From Oenanthe sinensis (Eukaryota; Streptophyta; Magnoliopsida; Apiales; Apiaceae): a stretch of 64,000 nucleotides of DNA. Position 1 is the first letter of the stretch. Each line of letters starts with the position of its first letter. This document shows, piece after piece, positions 11,944 through 24,762 of the stretch. Position numbers and translations under genes: made by a program. The notes beneath the pieces are model-generated. The model made no database searches. It saw only the letters and a list, made by a program, of their open reading frames with translations, and had not been told where the DNA came from. Where the stretch lies: assembly GCA_028671895.1 (NCBI GenBank), contig CM053813.1:45416501-45480500 (forward strand), in the 5' to 3' direction.

Positions 11944-13421
11944 TTATACAGATAAGTTCCAGAGTGGATCGGTACTGGAGGCTGATGAGGAAGCTCGAAG
12001 AAAGTTCCAGAGTTGGTTGTTATTCACCTGAGGACCTTGATTCATTTTATTATTGAGACGTGTAGGGTTTTGTAAGTGTCCAGAATCATGCTGATCAAAG
12101 GAAAAGCTGAAGAAATCTTCGTCGTCGTCGTCGAGAGCTTGATTTTGACTGTAACAGCAGCTAGATAGTTGTTTGGATGATGTGTCCGCTGCTTGACCAT
12201 TGAGTTGAGATGCAACTAGGCGGTCTAGTGCTGCCCAATCGTTGTACTGTCCGTTTTTCGAGTCGTCGTTATGATGGTCACCAATGGTTGGTCCGTTAGT
12301 TTGACGATGAGTAGTGAACATTAGCTCCTCTTCTATTGATTGTTCAATGGACTTGAAAGTAGTACAGTCTTTGTCATCATGATGATTAATTATGTTACTT
12401 GGAGCTAGTAGTGATGGACAAGTGTTTTCTAGTCTCGGAAGATGCAAAAATCTTGCATCCGCTAATTGGTTATCATCAATATCATCATCTTCAGGGCTAC
12501 TAGTGCATATCATTGTTGGATTGGTAATGTATTGTAGATGACTAGTAGGATTTGAATTGTTGCTGACCATGACAGTACTGGAACTCGGATGATGAAGATC
12601 TTCCTTCTTGAAAGACTTTCCCATGTACAAAAGTATCTGATCCATTACGTCGCCTTGGTCGTGATCAGTAGAGGTGCGCATCAACCTCCTTGAATCCAAA
12701 GAGATGGTGGATGATGAGCCCTGTGGACTCCCGAGAGCCCTGTGGTAATTTTTCTTCTTGAAAAGACGACAGACTACCCACCCGTCTTCTCCACCAGATG
12801 ATGAATCACTCGCTGAGTGTAAAGTAATAGCACTGGTGGTGTCATGTTCATCTAGACGATATTCATGCATAATCCAGTCGGATTTCTGACCGTGAGGTGC
12901 TCTTCCTTTATAAAACACCAGGGTCTTCCTCATTCCAATTCTTCGCATGCTGCTGAAGATGACCTTATCCCGCCCCGTTGCTTTCCAGAATCCAGCAGCA
13001 GTCGCTCTGTTCGTCCGAGTACCTGTAGGATACTTCTTGTCTTTGTGACTGAAGAAGTACCAATCATTTTGTGGGGTCGATCCTATTCGGCACTTCTCTG
13101 ATAATTCATAGGTATGCTAGCTATGATCAGTTGCTAGTAAAGTTATTAATTAATGCATGCCGAAAATCCAACATTTTTTTGCTAATTAAAATCGAACATT
13201 TTAATTAATTAATCAATGCAAAATAAAATTGTACCTTGAATATCCCAGGGCTCCAGCTTGTTAAGATCGACATCCGGAATGACATCAAGATCAATCTTCT
13301 GATACCCCACTTTCTTCCTCAAGTAATAGTGCAGAAGTTCTTCTTCAGTTGGATGAAACCGGAAACCTGGAGGGACGCGAGAATGACCATTTACGGATAG
13401 ATTCATCTCCTCCGATGACAT
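11944..13421 (-). CDS. NAC transcription factor, NST/SND1 (secondary wall) type
   Basis: A DNA-binding transcription factor, expected in the nucleus. Exon 1 is 13421-13235 and exon 2 is 13097-11944. The intron (13234-13098) is GT...AG, and joining gives GAT-ATT-CAA-GAG, the conserved DIQE. The total is 446 aa. The NAC domain covers about residues 16-178: VPPGFRFHPTEEELLHYYL, then DWYFFSHKDKKYPTGTRTN, then RRIGMRKTLVFYKGRAPHG, then GWVVCRLFKKKNY. After it comes a Ser/Asn/Asp-rich region with DVMDQILLYMGKSF, then WAALDRLVASQLNG (about residue 347) and the C-terminal DPLWNLSV. These motifs match the NST1/NST2/NST3(SND1) group, which switches on lignified secondary-wall formation in fibres and anther endothecium. 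The start ATG is followed by a second Met at codon 6. Which NST paralogue it is cannot be decided here. Confidence 0.92.
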
Positions 13422-15353
13422 TAATTAATTAAACTATTTAATAAATTTTGATATCTGCTGCATGTAGCTAGCTAGGTATCTCGAAATTCTTCTACTTTTG
13501 TTAGATAGAATGTTATGATATCATGGCTACTAGCAAGGAGTCTATACATATATTTATATACATGCAGGTAGGCATTGGGGCAATGTAGGACAGGGAAAGT
13601 TAAAAAGGTCCAAAACCTCATGAGGAGATTTGGTATCATGGCCATTGTTGTACTTTTTCTGGAGGGGACTCGGTTTGGGATAACAACTTTCCACCTAATT
13701 TAGCCCTACAGGACTAAGCTTATCTACAGTACATCTTCAGTTAAAATAGAGCTAGCTAGCTAGCTAGATAATTAAGTAGCTAGAAAAGTCACCCGTGGGG
13801 TAATAAGGGTTATGATGGGTCCCAGTTTAGGTAAAGAATAATTGTGGGTCCCAGTAGGGTTAACCTCCAGTGGTCAACAGCAGGGGACAGGCCTCCATCT
13901 CAACTATGACCTTCGACCTTAAAATCTTTAGAAAAGCACCCCTGAAACCACCGTTATCTCTAAAGAATCTCTTTATTTCTCTTCCCCAACTCTTTTGTTT
14001 CCTTCACTCGTTTTTCTTGTGCAACCACTCTAGCAACAACTACCTAGCTAGGCTCTACAGAGAGAGAAGGGGGATGCTTATTATAATCATGCTGCCGGTA
14101 ATGATGTTTATGCCATTATAGATTGGGGGCATTGCCCGGTATGTTTAGTTGGACCATATTATAAGTAGTAGCTCTATATATATTTTTCCACCTTAATGTA
14201 CATATATATAATTAAACTGAGTCGAGTATGTATATGCATATAATTAATTAATTTGTCAGAAGTGTTGAGAAAGAGCAATATAAAATAGTAGAATGATTAC
14301 ATATACTTGCCAATAGCTAAATATGGTTATTTTGATATGCTCACATGAATGTATCCTCTTTAGGAAAACATAGCTAGCTAACCTGATTCTATATGTTATA
14401 ATTCAAGTTTCTTCATTGTGTATGCAAACACCACATGATGACAAATTTCATTTCACTATGTGTTGTATTACATTTTCATATGAATGTGAAAGAGGTACGC
14501 GATGGTAATATAGTAACAACAATGACCTAATTAATTAGTTAGTTAATTATACACGCATATATATATACTTGCATTTATACACATGTAATCGAAATAGTAC
14601 TTTCTCCATAGAATTTGCCTATTTATATAATATACCACAGATATATAAGTTTCCGATTAATATTCTATTAAGAATATTTTATATAAATTTTGCATATAAT
14701 ATATGTGGGTGTCTATTCACAATTAAAATTGGCTGAAAATAATTTTTAACCAATAAATCCCAGCTTTTAATATAAAAAATTAAGGACTAGAGTCGAATAA
14801 TGGAATAATGTTTCACTATGGCAGCCGCCAACAAAACATTACGTATACAGGGTAATTGTGAAGATTTTACATAGTATAAACACAATTATATATTTAAGTA
14901 TATCTTAGACGACAGAATTACAGATATTAATGTGTGTGTGTGTGTGTGTTCTCATAGGCCGAGTTGATTTTTCCTAGCCCAAGTAATTGAGTTGCTAGCT
15001 AGTATAGAGAGTCCATTTGATATACTTTGCAGTGTATCTAATAATATACAACGATACCAGTCTTCTAAATTACCATCGGTACGCATACAATTTAATACGC
15101 ACATCTGCAAATATATGATGTTGATATGATATTGTTGTTACAGTTGTTTACTAATAATTTTGTAACAGACATTGTTCACCCATTCTGCTATAGCGGGTGG
15201 AAGCTAGGTGTCCCCATAGTTGAGGCCTGAGGGTTGTTATAATGCTTTTCCTATTGTACGTAATCGTCTATAATAGCAAAATATTAATACCCAATTCTAA
15301 CCGAGTACCGTTTGAATCATCGGCTTTGGATGGGATAGAATTCTTGGAATGAC
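13422..15353. other. Upstream region of the NAC gene; otherwise no gene
   Basis: This should hold the NAC promoter and 5' UTR, which read leftward. A TATA-like TATATATAG on the minus strand lies near 14175-14183, giving a long possible leader; I cannot place the transcription start. Two GGGTCCCAGT copies at 13817 and 13846 form a close direct repeat, the second within GTGGGTCCCA, which resembles TCP-factor sites. AGCTAGCT runs occur at 13750-13766 and a TG dinucleotide run at 14931-14949. No other gene is seen. Confidence 0.4.
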
Positions 15354-15375
15354 ATTAGAAGTAGGGCTGTTAAAC

Positions 15376-15600
15376 GAACAGAGCTTTTAACGAACAGCTC
15401 GAGCTCGGCTCGTTAAGGGCTCGATTCGGCTCGGTTCGTTAAGGACTCAAGCTCGAGCTCGAACATGATTTTTGTTCGTTAAGCTTAACGAGCTCGAGCC
15501 GAGCTTTGGAGTGTTCGACTCGAGCTCGGCTCGAGTTCGGCTCGTTCGGCTCGGCTCGTTCGGCTCGGCTCGTTAAATCTCGAAAAAAATGCATATATCC
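15376..15600. repeat. Left subterminal GCTCGGCTCG repeat zone of the hAT
   Basis: Short motifs CTCGAGCTCGGCTCG, CGGCTCGTT and GAGCTCGAGCC recur in both orientations over about 225 bp. The zone is far more GC-rich than its surroundings. Subterminal motif clusters of this kind are transposase-binding regions in characterised hAT elements such as Ac; that role is inferred here. Confidence 0.85.
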
Positions 15601-17388
15601 TGAATATTTTTATATTTTTATAATATTACCCTGCCTTTATAATTTTAAGATCATACAATCCACATAACAAAAACCATCACAAAATTACATATTCTTCAAA
15701 TATTACATCTCAAACTCTCAAAGCAACTGCCAACATAAACTCCATCAAAAGATTACAAAATGTCAAAATACAAATATGAGTGATCTTTTCAGGAACAGAG
15801 ATCTTGTGAGGCACTTTGGATGCAGATCGTGGAGAGATCTTATGGGGAACTTCTGAAGACGCACTTTGAGCAGAGAGCCTTCGAAATACTTCTGGAAGAC
15901 TGGATTGCGGAGAATTTTCTTGAGCCACCTCAGAAGAACTTTTTCTGCAACCAAACAAGTCAAATGGGAGTCAATGACTGATCTGGCATACAAAATTAAA
16001 CAGCCACGTTAAGAATTAGTTCAGATCGCGCACAAGAGAAGATGCAAATGGGGTAACAAAATTATCCTCAGCATCATAAATATAAGGTTCACTAATACTA
16101 CCAGTCATCAATTGGTGAATCATTTTGAAGGTTCAAAGAAATTTATGCAGAAGACTAAATTATATGAAAATTATGAGGGGTAATCAAGCATTTTATAAAA
16201 GGCCTCTTAAATTAAGATAGAAAAACAGACCAGCTTATAATATCATGATATTTGGAATGCTTATATGCAGAAAGAAGTGACGTGGTTTTTAAAAAGATAT
16301 AATGAAAATGTCTGTGCAAGAAACTGCATTGTGTACACATAAGAATGATTTATAATATTTTTGTATTGTAAGTTTGTAAATACAATTAACAGAATAGGAG
16401 CCATAAAACCTAATCCTGATTCCTGAACCCTCAACAGGATGCAACAAGGATGGTAAAAAAGCACATACATAATGCAACTGCAATTCCTTGTGCATATGCA
16501 CTTCGAAAGTTATAGTCAATATATTTTTCAAGAATTATGTAAATAATTAATATATCTAGAATATAAATAACAGCTGTAACATACATTTGGCACATACTGA
16601 GCTTTTATAGTACAGAAAGACGCATTTAATTTGTAATGTCATAGAAACCTGTAACTTAATGATTTACCTAATTGCATCTGCAATTTACCATAAAAATCAT
16701 ATATATGAGATTCGAGTTGACAGAATCTTTAAAAAAAGTGTACACACAAATGTTGACATGCTATTCCACAAGCCAGGTGAAAATTGATTTGACCACAGCC
16801 CAGACAACTTAAAAAATGACAAAACTCGCAAGACCCTAGTTTAATGCTTCAAATAGCAACTATAACTAGGAATCTTTCCAATTAAAAATAACTTGAAGAA
16901 ATGTAATATTCACAAATATCTTTTATGTTTTATTGACAACTGAAAGTCTGAAAAGATGAACAATTTTTAGTTTCAAAATAAAACAGAACCAATTGGTAAA
17001 GCAGGTCAGAAAAAAAATGAACTTTTTGCATAAACCATAAAATTATGTCAAACATATTTGTGATCATAGTAAAAACTGATGATCTCCTCGGTTATAATGC
17101 GACTGAAGAGGCATTCCATGTGATAAAAGAGTAAAAATAACTCTACTTGCATACGGCATCTCAGAGCTTAAAAGAACAAACTCTGTAAATTTGATCTACC
17201 AACTTCATTGAAAACCAATTAAAATACAAAAATAAGATAAGACTATCAAACTTACCTTGCTTTAGGAGTCTGCATATCTTTATCTACCTTCCTACTAATA
17301 CAATAAAATGGGTGTTTATCTTTATCTACTAGTAAGATTCTGAATTGGATTGTACCTGAATAAAAGCTGGGAGAAAAGGATGTGCTGT

Positions 17389-19600
17389 TCAATCCAAATG
17401 TATGACAATATCCTTTTCTTTGTCTTCCTTCTGCATATAAAAAATAATAAAAAATAGGTCAGATCTATGCTTTAAACATGTCAGGCTAAAAATAGGTCAG
17501 ACCTTACATATATTAATGTAATAATACAATAATACCTCTTTATATTTTTTCAGTCCATATAGTTCACGCACCCAATCGGCTCCGCACAACAACACTTCAA
17601 CAGTTTCAGGTTTTAAACAAGAGCGATGAGGTTCAATCACTCTACTACCGGCGCTAAAAGTTGACTCTGAAGCCACAGTACTAATAGGTATACTCAACAC
17701 ATCAGATGCCATCTTAGACAAAATAGGATATTTTGAAGTGTTTGCTTTCCACCAAGCTAGAGTGTCGAATTTTGAACTTGGAACAACAATTTTCTCACTC
17801 AAGTACTCTTCCAATTCTGATTTTGCGGGCTCAAGAATACAACCATTTGCCCGAATAAAACTCTCATAATCATCTAGGCCCTTTAGTGTTTCCATTTGCT
17901 CATTAATGAAATTAGTATCGGAAGAAGATATTTCACTTGATTCATTCCTCTCTTTATTAGTATCTTTGTCTTCCTTGCAATATTCTAAATACAAATCATT
18001 CAAAGCATTCATCAAATAAGTCAAATTAAAATCTGAATCACCCGCAATGGGATAAAGTGTAGGGAAACAAAAGGTTGGAAGTTTCATTTTAAAACGTGGA
18101 TCCATGACGGCACCGATCGACATTATCAAATTAGTTTCACCCCAATATTTCTCAAACTTTAATTCTATTGCTCGCGCCATCGCTCGAATATGCGGATTCG
18201 GGTGAATTGCCTTTTTGTCTATTACTTGCTTAACTCTCCTTATTTCTGATAAAAACAAGTTTGAAGTTGAATACCCCGTCCCCGAAACAACTTTTGTGAC
18301 ATCAGAAAAAACCTCAAGAAAGGAACATACACTTTCAACTCTATCCCAGTCCTCTTTACTTAGTACATAATTTTTAAACGCATCATCAGATGTGGAATAT
18401 ATTAAAAAAAACATCTTTGAACTCAATAGCACATGACAACATATTATAGGTCGAATTCCAACGAGTTGAAACATCCAAAATTAATTTCTTACATTTCAAG
18501 CCTAATGAATTGGAAATTTCAGCAAACTTAGTTCTACGACCTTCTGAGGCTGCCACATATTTAACCTCATCCCGAATTTTATCAACTATTTCCTTAGTTG
18601 GTTCTAACCCATCCTGCACACATAAATTCAATATATGCGCACAACATCGTGCATGAAACATTCTACCCTCAATTGACAAATTTCTCCTAACACTAAACGT
18701 TTGTTTTAAATATCGCAAAGCAACATCATTTGCCGAAGCATTATCCACAGTCAATGTCCCAATTTTATCAATAATCCCCCATTCATTTAAACACTTAAAC
18801 AACGCCTCTGAAATTACAAAACCACTATGTGGGGGAGGGACATTACAAAAATTAAGAACCCTCATGTTAAGCTTCCAATCATAATCAATCCAATGACCCG
18901 TGACAACCATATATCCAATTTTCTGATGTGACGAAGTCCACATGTCTGTTGTAATATGAATCTTTCTAACAGATTTGAAAGTTTCTCTTAATTTGCTTTT
19001 TTCAATTTCATAAGTACTAACACAATCTTTTTTAACAGTTTGCCTATTAATTTTCTGCCAAAAAGGGGTAGCTTTTCTCATAAGCACATCAAACATGAAA
19101 CTTTCAGCATGCCTAAATGGTAATTCATTTACTAAAATATAATGGGAAACGACTTTTCTCATCTCAGCATGATCATATTTGAAATTACCAAGTGTTACCT
19201 CAGATGCGCTCGCATCGCTCGGCTGAAACTGAAGTTGTGTTTGATTTGTACGTCCATGTGCAATCATGCATTTATCCACGTGCCTATTGAACGTTGTTGT
19301 GCACCCCGTACTGCCGCATTTCATTCGTAATTTGCATAATTTACACACTGCCCACTTCTGATTTTTCTCCTCAACAAGGTCCAAATACGACCAACAACGA
19401 GATTTCTTCGTTCTTGATTTTTTCTGGTAAGGATTCTCTTGATTAGATTGCTGAGTATCAAGGTGAGTATCAATGCTGTTACTTTTTCATTTCCTTGAAA
19501 TCTCCTCTTGTTCAGGTTGTTGGGTGTCTTTATCATCACCAGTGTCTGCAGATTCTGATTTATCACCAAGACTTCTTGACTGTTCAAATTCAGCCTCCAT
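17389..19600 (-). pseudogene. hAT transposase, BED-finger/RICESLEEPER type, nearly intact
   Basis: ATG at 19600 opens a frame of about 700 residues with two lesions. The first is an in-frame TGA at 19489-19487 (codon 38). The second is one extra base in an A8 run at 18404-18411, after which the frame resumes as YSTSDDAFKNYV. In order: a BED zinc finger (WAVCKLC...H...C, about residues 80-110), the catalytic-core Asp segments TTDMWTSS (about 219) and TVDNASAND (about 290), and the C-terminal dimerisation region SIPISTVASESTFSAGSR. A last intron (17535-17431, GT...AG) leads to a short exon ending at 17389. The protein would cut and paste its own DNA via the terminal repeats. With so few lesions, loss of function looks recent, or the A8 change could be a sequencing error. 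Confidence 0.9.
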
Positions 19601-21254
19601 TATAAATCTGCAATAACATATTCAATTTGTATGTAAAAGACTGCTAAGTACAATTATGCATATATAATGACTGAGCAAAAAGTACAAAAACAAATATTCC
19701 AACAGGGAAGTTGCATCTGCAAAATATGTAACACTCAGAATATATGAAGTCTAAGAGAAGAAAACAAAGAATCCTAAGCACTACCATTCTAACATAATGT
19801 TACTTAAACAAAGAATAAATCGACACTGTTACTTAAACTTGAGCAGCATAATGTTACGTTGGGAACACATTGAAAAAACACTTGAATAAAGCATGAAGTT
19901 CATCAACTGTAAGCATGAAGATTATCAAGATGCTAGTGAAACCCTCAGGCCAGCAACATATCATGAGCAATAAGCAAGGTACACAACTTTGACTATCGAA
20001 CCCATCTGCTAGAACATCTTGAACAAAGAAGTCAATATGATGAGCATATATTACATTACTGCATATAATCTGAATGACATTGTGTTTGATTGTTAACCAC
20101 ATTATAGAATCCATCAATAACAAAAAGAGTACTTTAACAAGCAATATTACCAAGACAACGTATCCATAGCAGATACAGATACGATCAGATACTTTACTTG
20201 TAAATGTCTGTCCAGCTAAATGAAGTTCAGAATTCAGGCAGCCTTAATACAAATATAAGGAATAACACAAAAAATTCTACCATGAACTCGTTACAATACT
20301 TTTGAAAATATAGAAAAATAGACAAAAAGATAACTTTAGCAATACTCGAACATGAATCAACCCACACAAGTTCTTTGGCGAAAGTCGAAGTTTTTATCAA
20401 TATTTCTTACAAAGTTAGATACAAAGTCATTACTACAGTACAAAAAAATTTAAATTCTTCATCAATTTAATCGCAAATAAAATCATAACACACCCTCCAT
20501 AAATAAATTAAACCAACATGACTCTACGCAAACATGATCAAAACAAAAGCACCAAACTGGTTCCATTTCATTACACAAACCTTAAAATCTCTGTACAAAA
20601 CAACAACACAATGATTACACAACATATACATACAACTCACAATTGCATATACAAAACGAGAGAGTAGAAACAAAATAAGAGAGAATAAAGTAAAGGGTAT
20701 GACCTGCTATACGAATAACGAGATCTGTTCCTATCTCTCCGGCTGCTCCGGCGACGACCCACCGGCGACGGCGACCGTGAATATCTCCGTCTATACGACG
20801 GCGACCTTGACAAGTCTCCAGGGACTTACGATTGCGTGTATATTATGTGTGAATTTCAATTAAGAAAGTTAGGGATTCAGGGATTTGATTTGAGATTTGA
20901 GAGTGAATGAGTAGTATAAGGATTTGTTAGTTTTCGAAATCAGGGATTACAACATGAAGACTGAGGCCATGAAGGGATGTATTTTGATGAGGAGATCACG
21001 AATATGTGATTCATTGTATTGAACGAGGTCGGAATCGACTAAATACGGTAAATCGCCGATTTAGGGTTAGAGATAGTTGAGCGGTAAGAGATTTCTAAAT
21101 GAGTTGTGATTTCAATACATGTATATATGTATATTGTGTTTCTTTAAAATCAACGGCTCGATTTAAAGTGTGTTTCTTTGGACGGTGTAGATGGGCTGAA
21201 TCCATGATCCGCGTCAAAAGAACCGACCACTCACACAATGCCACGTCACTGACC

Positions 21255-21258
<4 letters not shown>

Positions 21259-21313
<55 letters not shown>
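21259..21313. repeat. TA microsatellite inside the hAT
   Basis: An uninterrupted TA run of about 55 bp, in the non-coding 5' side of the transposase gene. Confidence 0.95.
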
Positions 21314-21316
<3 letters not shown>

Positions 21317-21525
21317 TTAAAAACATTTTTAAATTACATTTTAAAAATGTATATATAATATAAAAATTCCCAGAAAATTCACAAATATTCAGAAAATTAT
21401 TCTTTATCAGAATATAATTTTTTTTAAATATTTATTATCAATAAATAATTTTGAAGAATTTCTAAATGAATTTAAATATATGAAATAAATTAATAAATTG
21501 CTTCTAAATGAATTTTTATTTTTTA

Positions 21526-22345
21526 AAAATTTGGGAATATAACTAAATTAGATATATCTTGACATCCGTACAGTTGGATCATCAAGAAATATTTTTTAGA
21601 AAATAGAAACAACAATCCGTGACAAAACACTAGTTACTTGTACTAGTCTGAATAGTAGTGATCTACTGAGATCTCCAACCAAATTATTATTATTTTTTTA
21701 AAAATTTGGGAATACCAAAAAATTATATATATCTTGACATCTGTACGGTTGGATCGTCGAAAAATATTTTTTAAAAAATAGAAACAACAATTCGTGACAA
21801 AACACTAGTTACTAGTACTAGTGATAATAGTAATAATCTAATAAGATCTCCAACCAAATTAATTTTTTATTTTTGGAAAATTTGGGAATATCAATAAATT
21901 AGATATATCTTGACATCCGTACGGTTGGATCGTCGATAAGTATTTTTTAAAAAATAGAAACAACAATCTGTGAAAAAGCACTAGTTACTAGTACTAGTGA
22001 TAATAATAATGATCTACTAAGATGTCCAACCAAATTAATTTTTTATTTTTTGAAATTTTAGGAATATCAATAAATTAGATATATCTTAACATCGGTACGA
22101 CGGTACGGTTGGATCGTCGAGAAATATTTTTAAAAAATAGAAACAACAATCCGTGACAAAGTACTAGTTACTAGTACTAGTGATAATAATAATGATCTAC
22201 TAAGATCTCCAACCAAATTAATTTTTTATTTTTTGAAATGTTGGGAATATCAATAAATTAGATATATCTTGACATCTGTACGGTTGAATCGTCGAGAAAT
22301 ATTTTTTAAAAAATAGAAACAACAATTCGTACGGTTGTATCAAAT
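21526..22345. repeat. Tandem array, about 4.6 copies of a 176-bp unit, inside the hAT
   Basis: The anchor CTTGACATCNGTAC falls at 21561, 21736, 21912, 22088 (as TTAACAT) and 22271, so spacing is 175, 176, 176 and 183 bp. The 7-bp excess in the fourth unit is a local duplication of ACGGT. Each unit has GTACGGTTGGATCGTCGA, a run TTTTTTAAAAAATAGAAAC and the palindromic ACTAGTTACTAGTACTAGT. The array is non-coding and lies just inside the right subterminal repeat zone. Confidence 0.9.
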
Positions 22346-22519
22346 CTTGTTTTTTGTATTTATAATTAAATAACTTGGTAATTGGTTGTTAATATTTTAT
22401 TACAATATTAAAAAATAAATTTAATAATTTAACTCGGCAGTTCAAACTAAATGATTTCTCATTTATTATTATTTTTTTGACTTATAAATTATGAATTAAT
22501 TTAAAAATATATAATATAA

Positions 22520-22699
22520 TTGTTCGCGAACAGCTCGAGCTCGGCTCTAGCTCGGCTCGGCCCGAGGTTGTTCGTGAACAACTCGAGTTCGGCTCGGTTC
22601 AGTCAAAACTCGGCTCGGTTCGTTAAGAATTCAGCTCGGTTCGTTATGGTCAAAGCTCGGCGCGGTTCGTTATGGTCAAAGCTCGGCTCGATTCGGTTA
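22520..22699. repeat. Right subterminal GCTCGGCTCG repeat zone of the hAT
   Basis: Repeated CTCGGCTCGG, TTCGTTA and TATGGTCAAAGCTCGG units mirror the left subterminal zone. The last 80 bp contain two near-identical copies of a TTCGTTATGGTCAAAGCTCGG unit. Confidence 0.85.
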
Positions 22700-22721
22700 G
22701 TTTAACAGCCCTAATTAGAAG

Positions 22722-23609
22722 TGGAAAACGAGGAAGACTAACACACCTATTATTTATGTATTATATGTGTAATACTCATATAATACATGTGTTAACCGTT
22801 ATATAATTAAAATTTATAATTACATTCAACATTCTAATTCATTAAATAATAATAATAATTATTATTATATATATAAATATGGAAGATTTTTAATATAAAT
22901 TTCCTAATATTTTAATTAGAATTGAATAATTATAAAAGCACTCATCAATTTAATATCAATTGATACAGATAGAGTCAAAAATGCCTGTTAAATATGGTTT
23001 CTTTGAAATATATTTAATGAATTTTAATTTATTTATTTTATAAATATTTATTTCATCTCATAATTAGTACCTAATATTATTACTATAACAAAAATTATAT
23101 TGAGTAATTTTAAATGGAATATTAATTAAAGATATATATGTTCTATAATTGTGTTTATAATATATTAATGTGTCGAAGAATGTAATGAAATACATATAAG
23201 TCTCTAATTCAGTATTTCATTTAAATTACTCCACTGAATACAACTCGTTATTATTTAAAAAAATAATTGAGTACAAATTAATAAATACCTAAATAAGAAG
23301 TACGAAATAAATTAAAAGGTAATACATTTACTAAAATAAAAAAAAACATCAATCTTCTCATCCTTTATATACTTTATGTTATTTCAAATTATTTATAAAT
23401 TTTCTCGTGTCAAAAAATATATATTTTATTTATTATATTTATCAATTAATTTATAAAAAAACTTATTTAATAAAAAATATAAATACATATAAATTTTTTA
23501 TTAGAACATATATATGTCTCGCGCAAATGCTAGTAGCCTAGTATATATATTAGTGTTCATATGGTTTTGTGGATGTATACTTATGGTATTTAATAAGTGC
23601 AGTGAAATA
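22722..23609. other. AT-rich intergenic DNA, no gene seen
   Basis: Very AT-rich, with no long open frame and no recognisable repeat boundary. Confidence 0.6.
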
Positions 23610-23843
23610 CTCTCTCCGTCTTAAATTAAGTGTTTGTTTGATTTTTATTATTCAATTTAACTCAACTGAGAATTATAAATTATTTTTTATAATTTGAAAA
23701 AAAAATTGGAATATACATTTTAAAATAAATTAAATATACTTTTCGATTATATATTTTTTACAATTTTTTTTATTATATATTATATATAAATTTTAGTCAA
23801 ATTTTAATTAATTTAACTACGAAAAATTCAAATTAGGAGAGGG
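23610..23843. mobile_element. Stowaway-like MITE, 234 bp
   Basis: It begins CTCTCTCCGTCTTAAATTAAG and ends CAAATTAGGAGAGGG, a diverged inverted repeat of the CTCCCTCCGTCCC type. TA dinucleotides flank both ends (23608-23609 and 23844-23845), the Tc1/Mariner Stowaway target. The interior is AT-rich and non-coding. Identity is from the ends only. Confidence 0.6.
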
Positions 23844-23845
23844 TA

Positions 23846-24759
23846 TAACACACCTGCTGTTATATCTTATCATGCCATAAGCATGTTGTAGATCGAAGTT
23901 GTCTATATCCCATATATAAATATATAAAATATATCCCATATATAAGTATGATATCATTTTTTTTGCACTACTAATTTTCTTTCCTTTTGAGGTTGATATT
24001 ATGTACTTATAATAAAAAAGAATTTTTAAAAGTCTGTCAGGCCCTAATATATCCAAAAGAGTAGCATAGTTTATACAGGAGTATTTGTTTTCTCTTATTT
24101 TCCAAAAACAAATATTTATTTTCTGAAGTTGAAAGGGACTTGGAGGTATTTTTTTAAGGAGAAAAAGGAACCTAAGATATATGTTAGATGATTTTCTATT
24201 ATTTTATTATAAAATAATAGTATATTAGTAAAAATTTAAATGAATCTGATTTTACAAAAATTTCCTTCTCATATTTACATATAAAAACCTATATATATAA
24301 CGTAATTAGGCTCCCTAATATCTTTTGCAAGACTCGTAAGCTTTTGCTCCAGTCATATGCATTCTAAGCCAGCTAGGTGGCTACTGGTGTGTAATATTGT
24401 TGTAGTCTTGTAGATATTCAGTCATAACAGATATTTTCAATTATATCAAAATAGTATTTTAAAAATAATGGAAGATATTAAATGGAAAAAAAATGTGTCC
24501 CAAATACTGAATTATCTAATTGATAGCTTTCTTATATGAAACTCACGTGCATACATATACGCCAACAAATTAAAATAAACTATATGTCATGCTACATCAT
24601 TTATAAAATAATTTAAGACAATATTTAGGGTCGTAGCATTACTCTAAAGCTTCAATTTACTATTATGGAAAGCACAATAAAAGTTATAATAATTATGGAA
24701 ATTAATTATGTTTGTTTATACGAACTAATATATGAATTTGTTATTAGAAAATAGAAATT
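23846..24759. other. AT-rich intergenic DNA, no gene seen
   Basis: Only short open frames without domain signals; no repeat boundary is recognised. Confidence 0.5.
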
Positions 24760-24762
24760 AGA

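Larger units (their letters stand above)
15362..22713 (-). mobile_element. Complete hAT transposon, 7352 bp
   Basis: The termini are a perfect 14-bp inverted repeat: TAGGGCTGTTAAAC at 15362-15375 and its complement at 22700-22713. The element is flanked by a perfect 8-bp TSD, ATTAGAAG (15354-15361 and 22714-22721), the hAT size. Both subterminal zones are packed with CTCGGCTCG/TTCGTTAA-type repeats in both orientations. A minus-strand transposase gene lies inside (17389-19600), with a GC-rich candidate non-coding first exon near 20702-20900 (donor CAG|GTCATACC). A TA microsatellite and a 176-bp tandem array fill the right side. Confidence 0.95.

Noticed and set aside
13870..14121. 83-codon plus-strand frame upstream of the NAC gene
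   Set aside because: No recognisable domain; it overlaps the likely NAC leader/promoter on the other strand.
15710..15993. Two overlapping minus-strand frames with SEVPHKIS-like repeats
   Set aside because: They lie inside the hAT, downstream of the transposase stop. An acceptor-like site precedes them, so they may be 3' UTR exon sequence, but no domain supports a separate gene.
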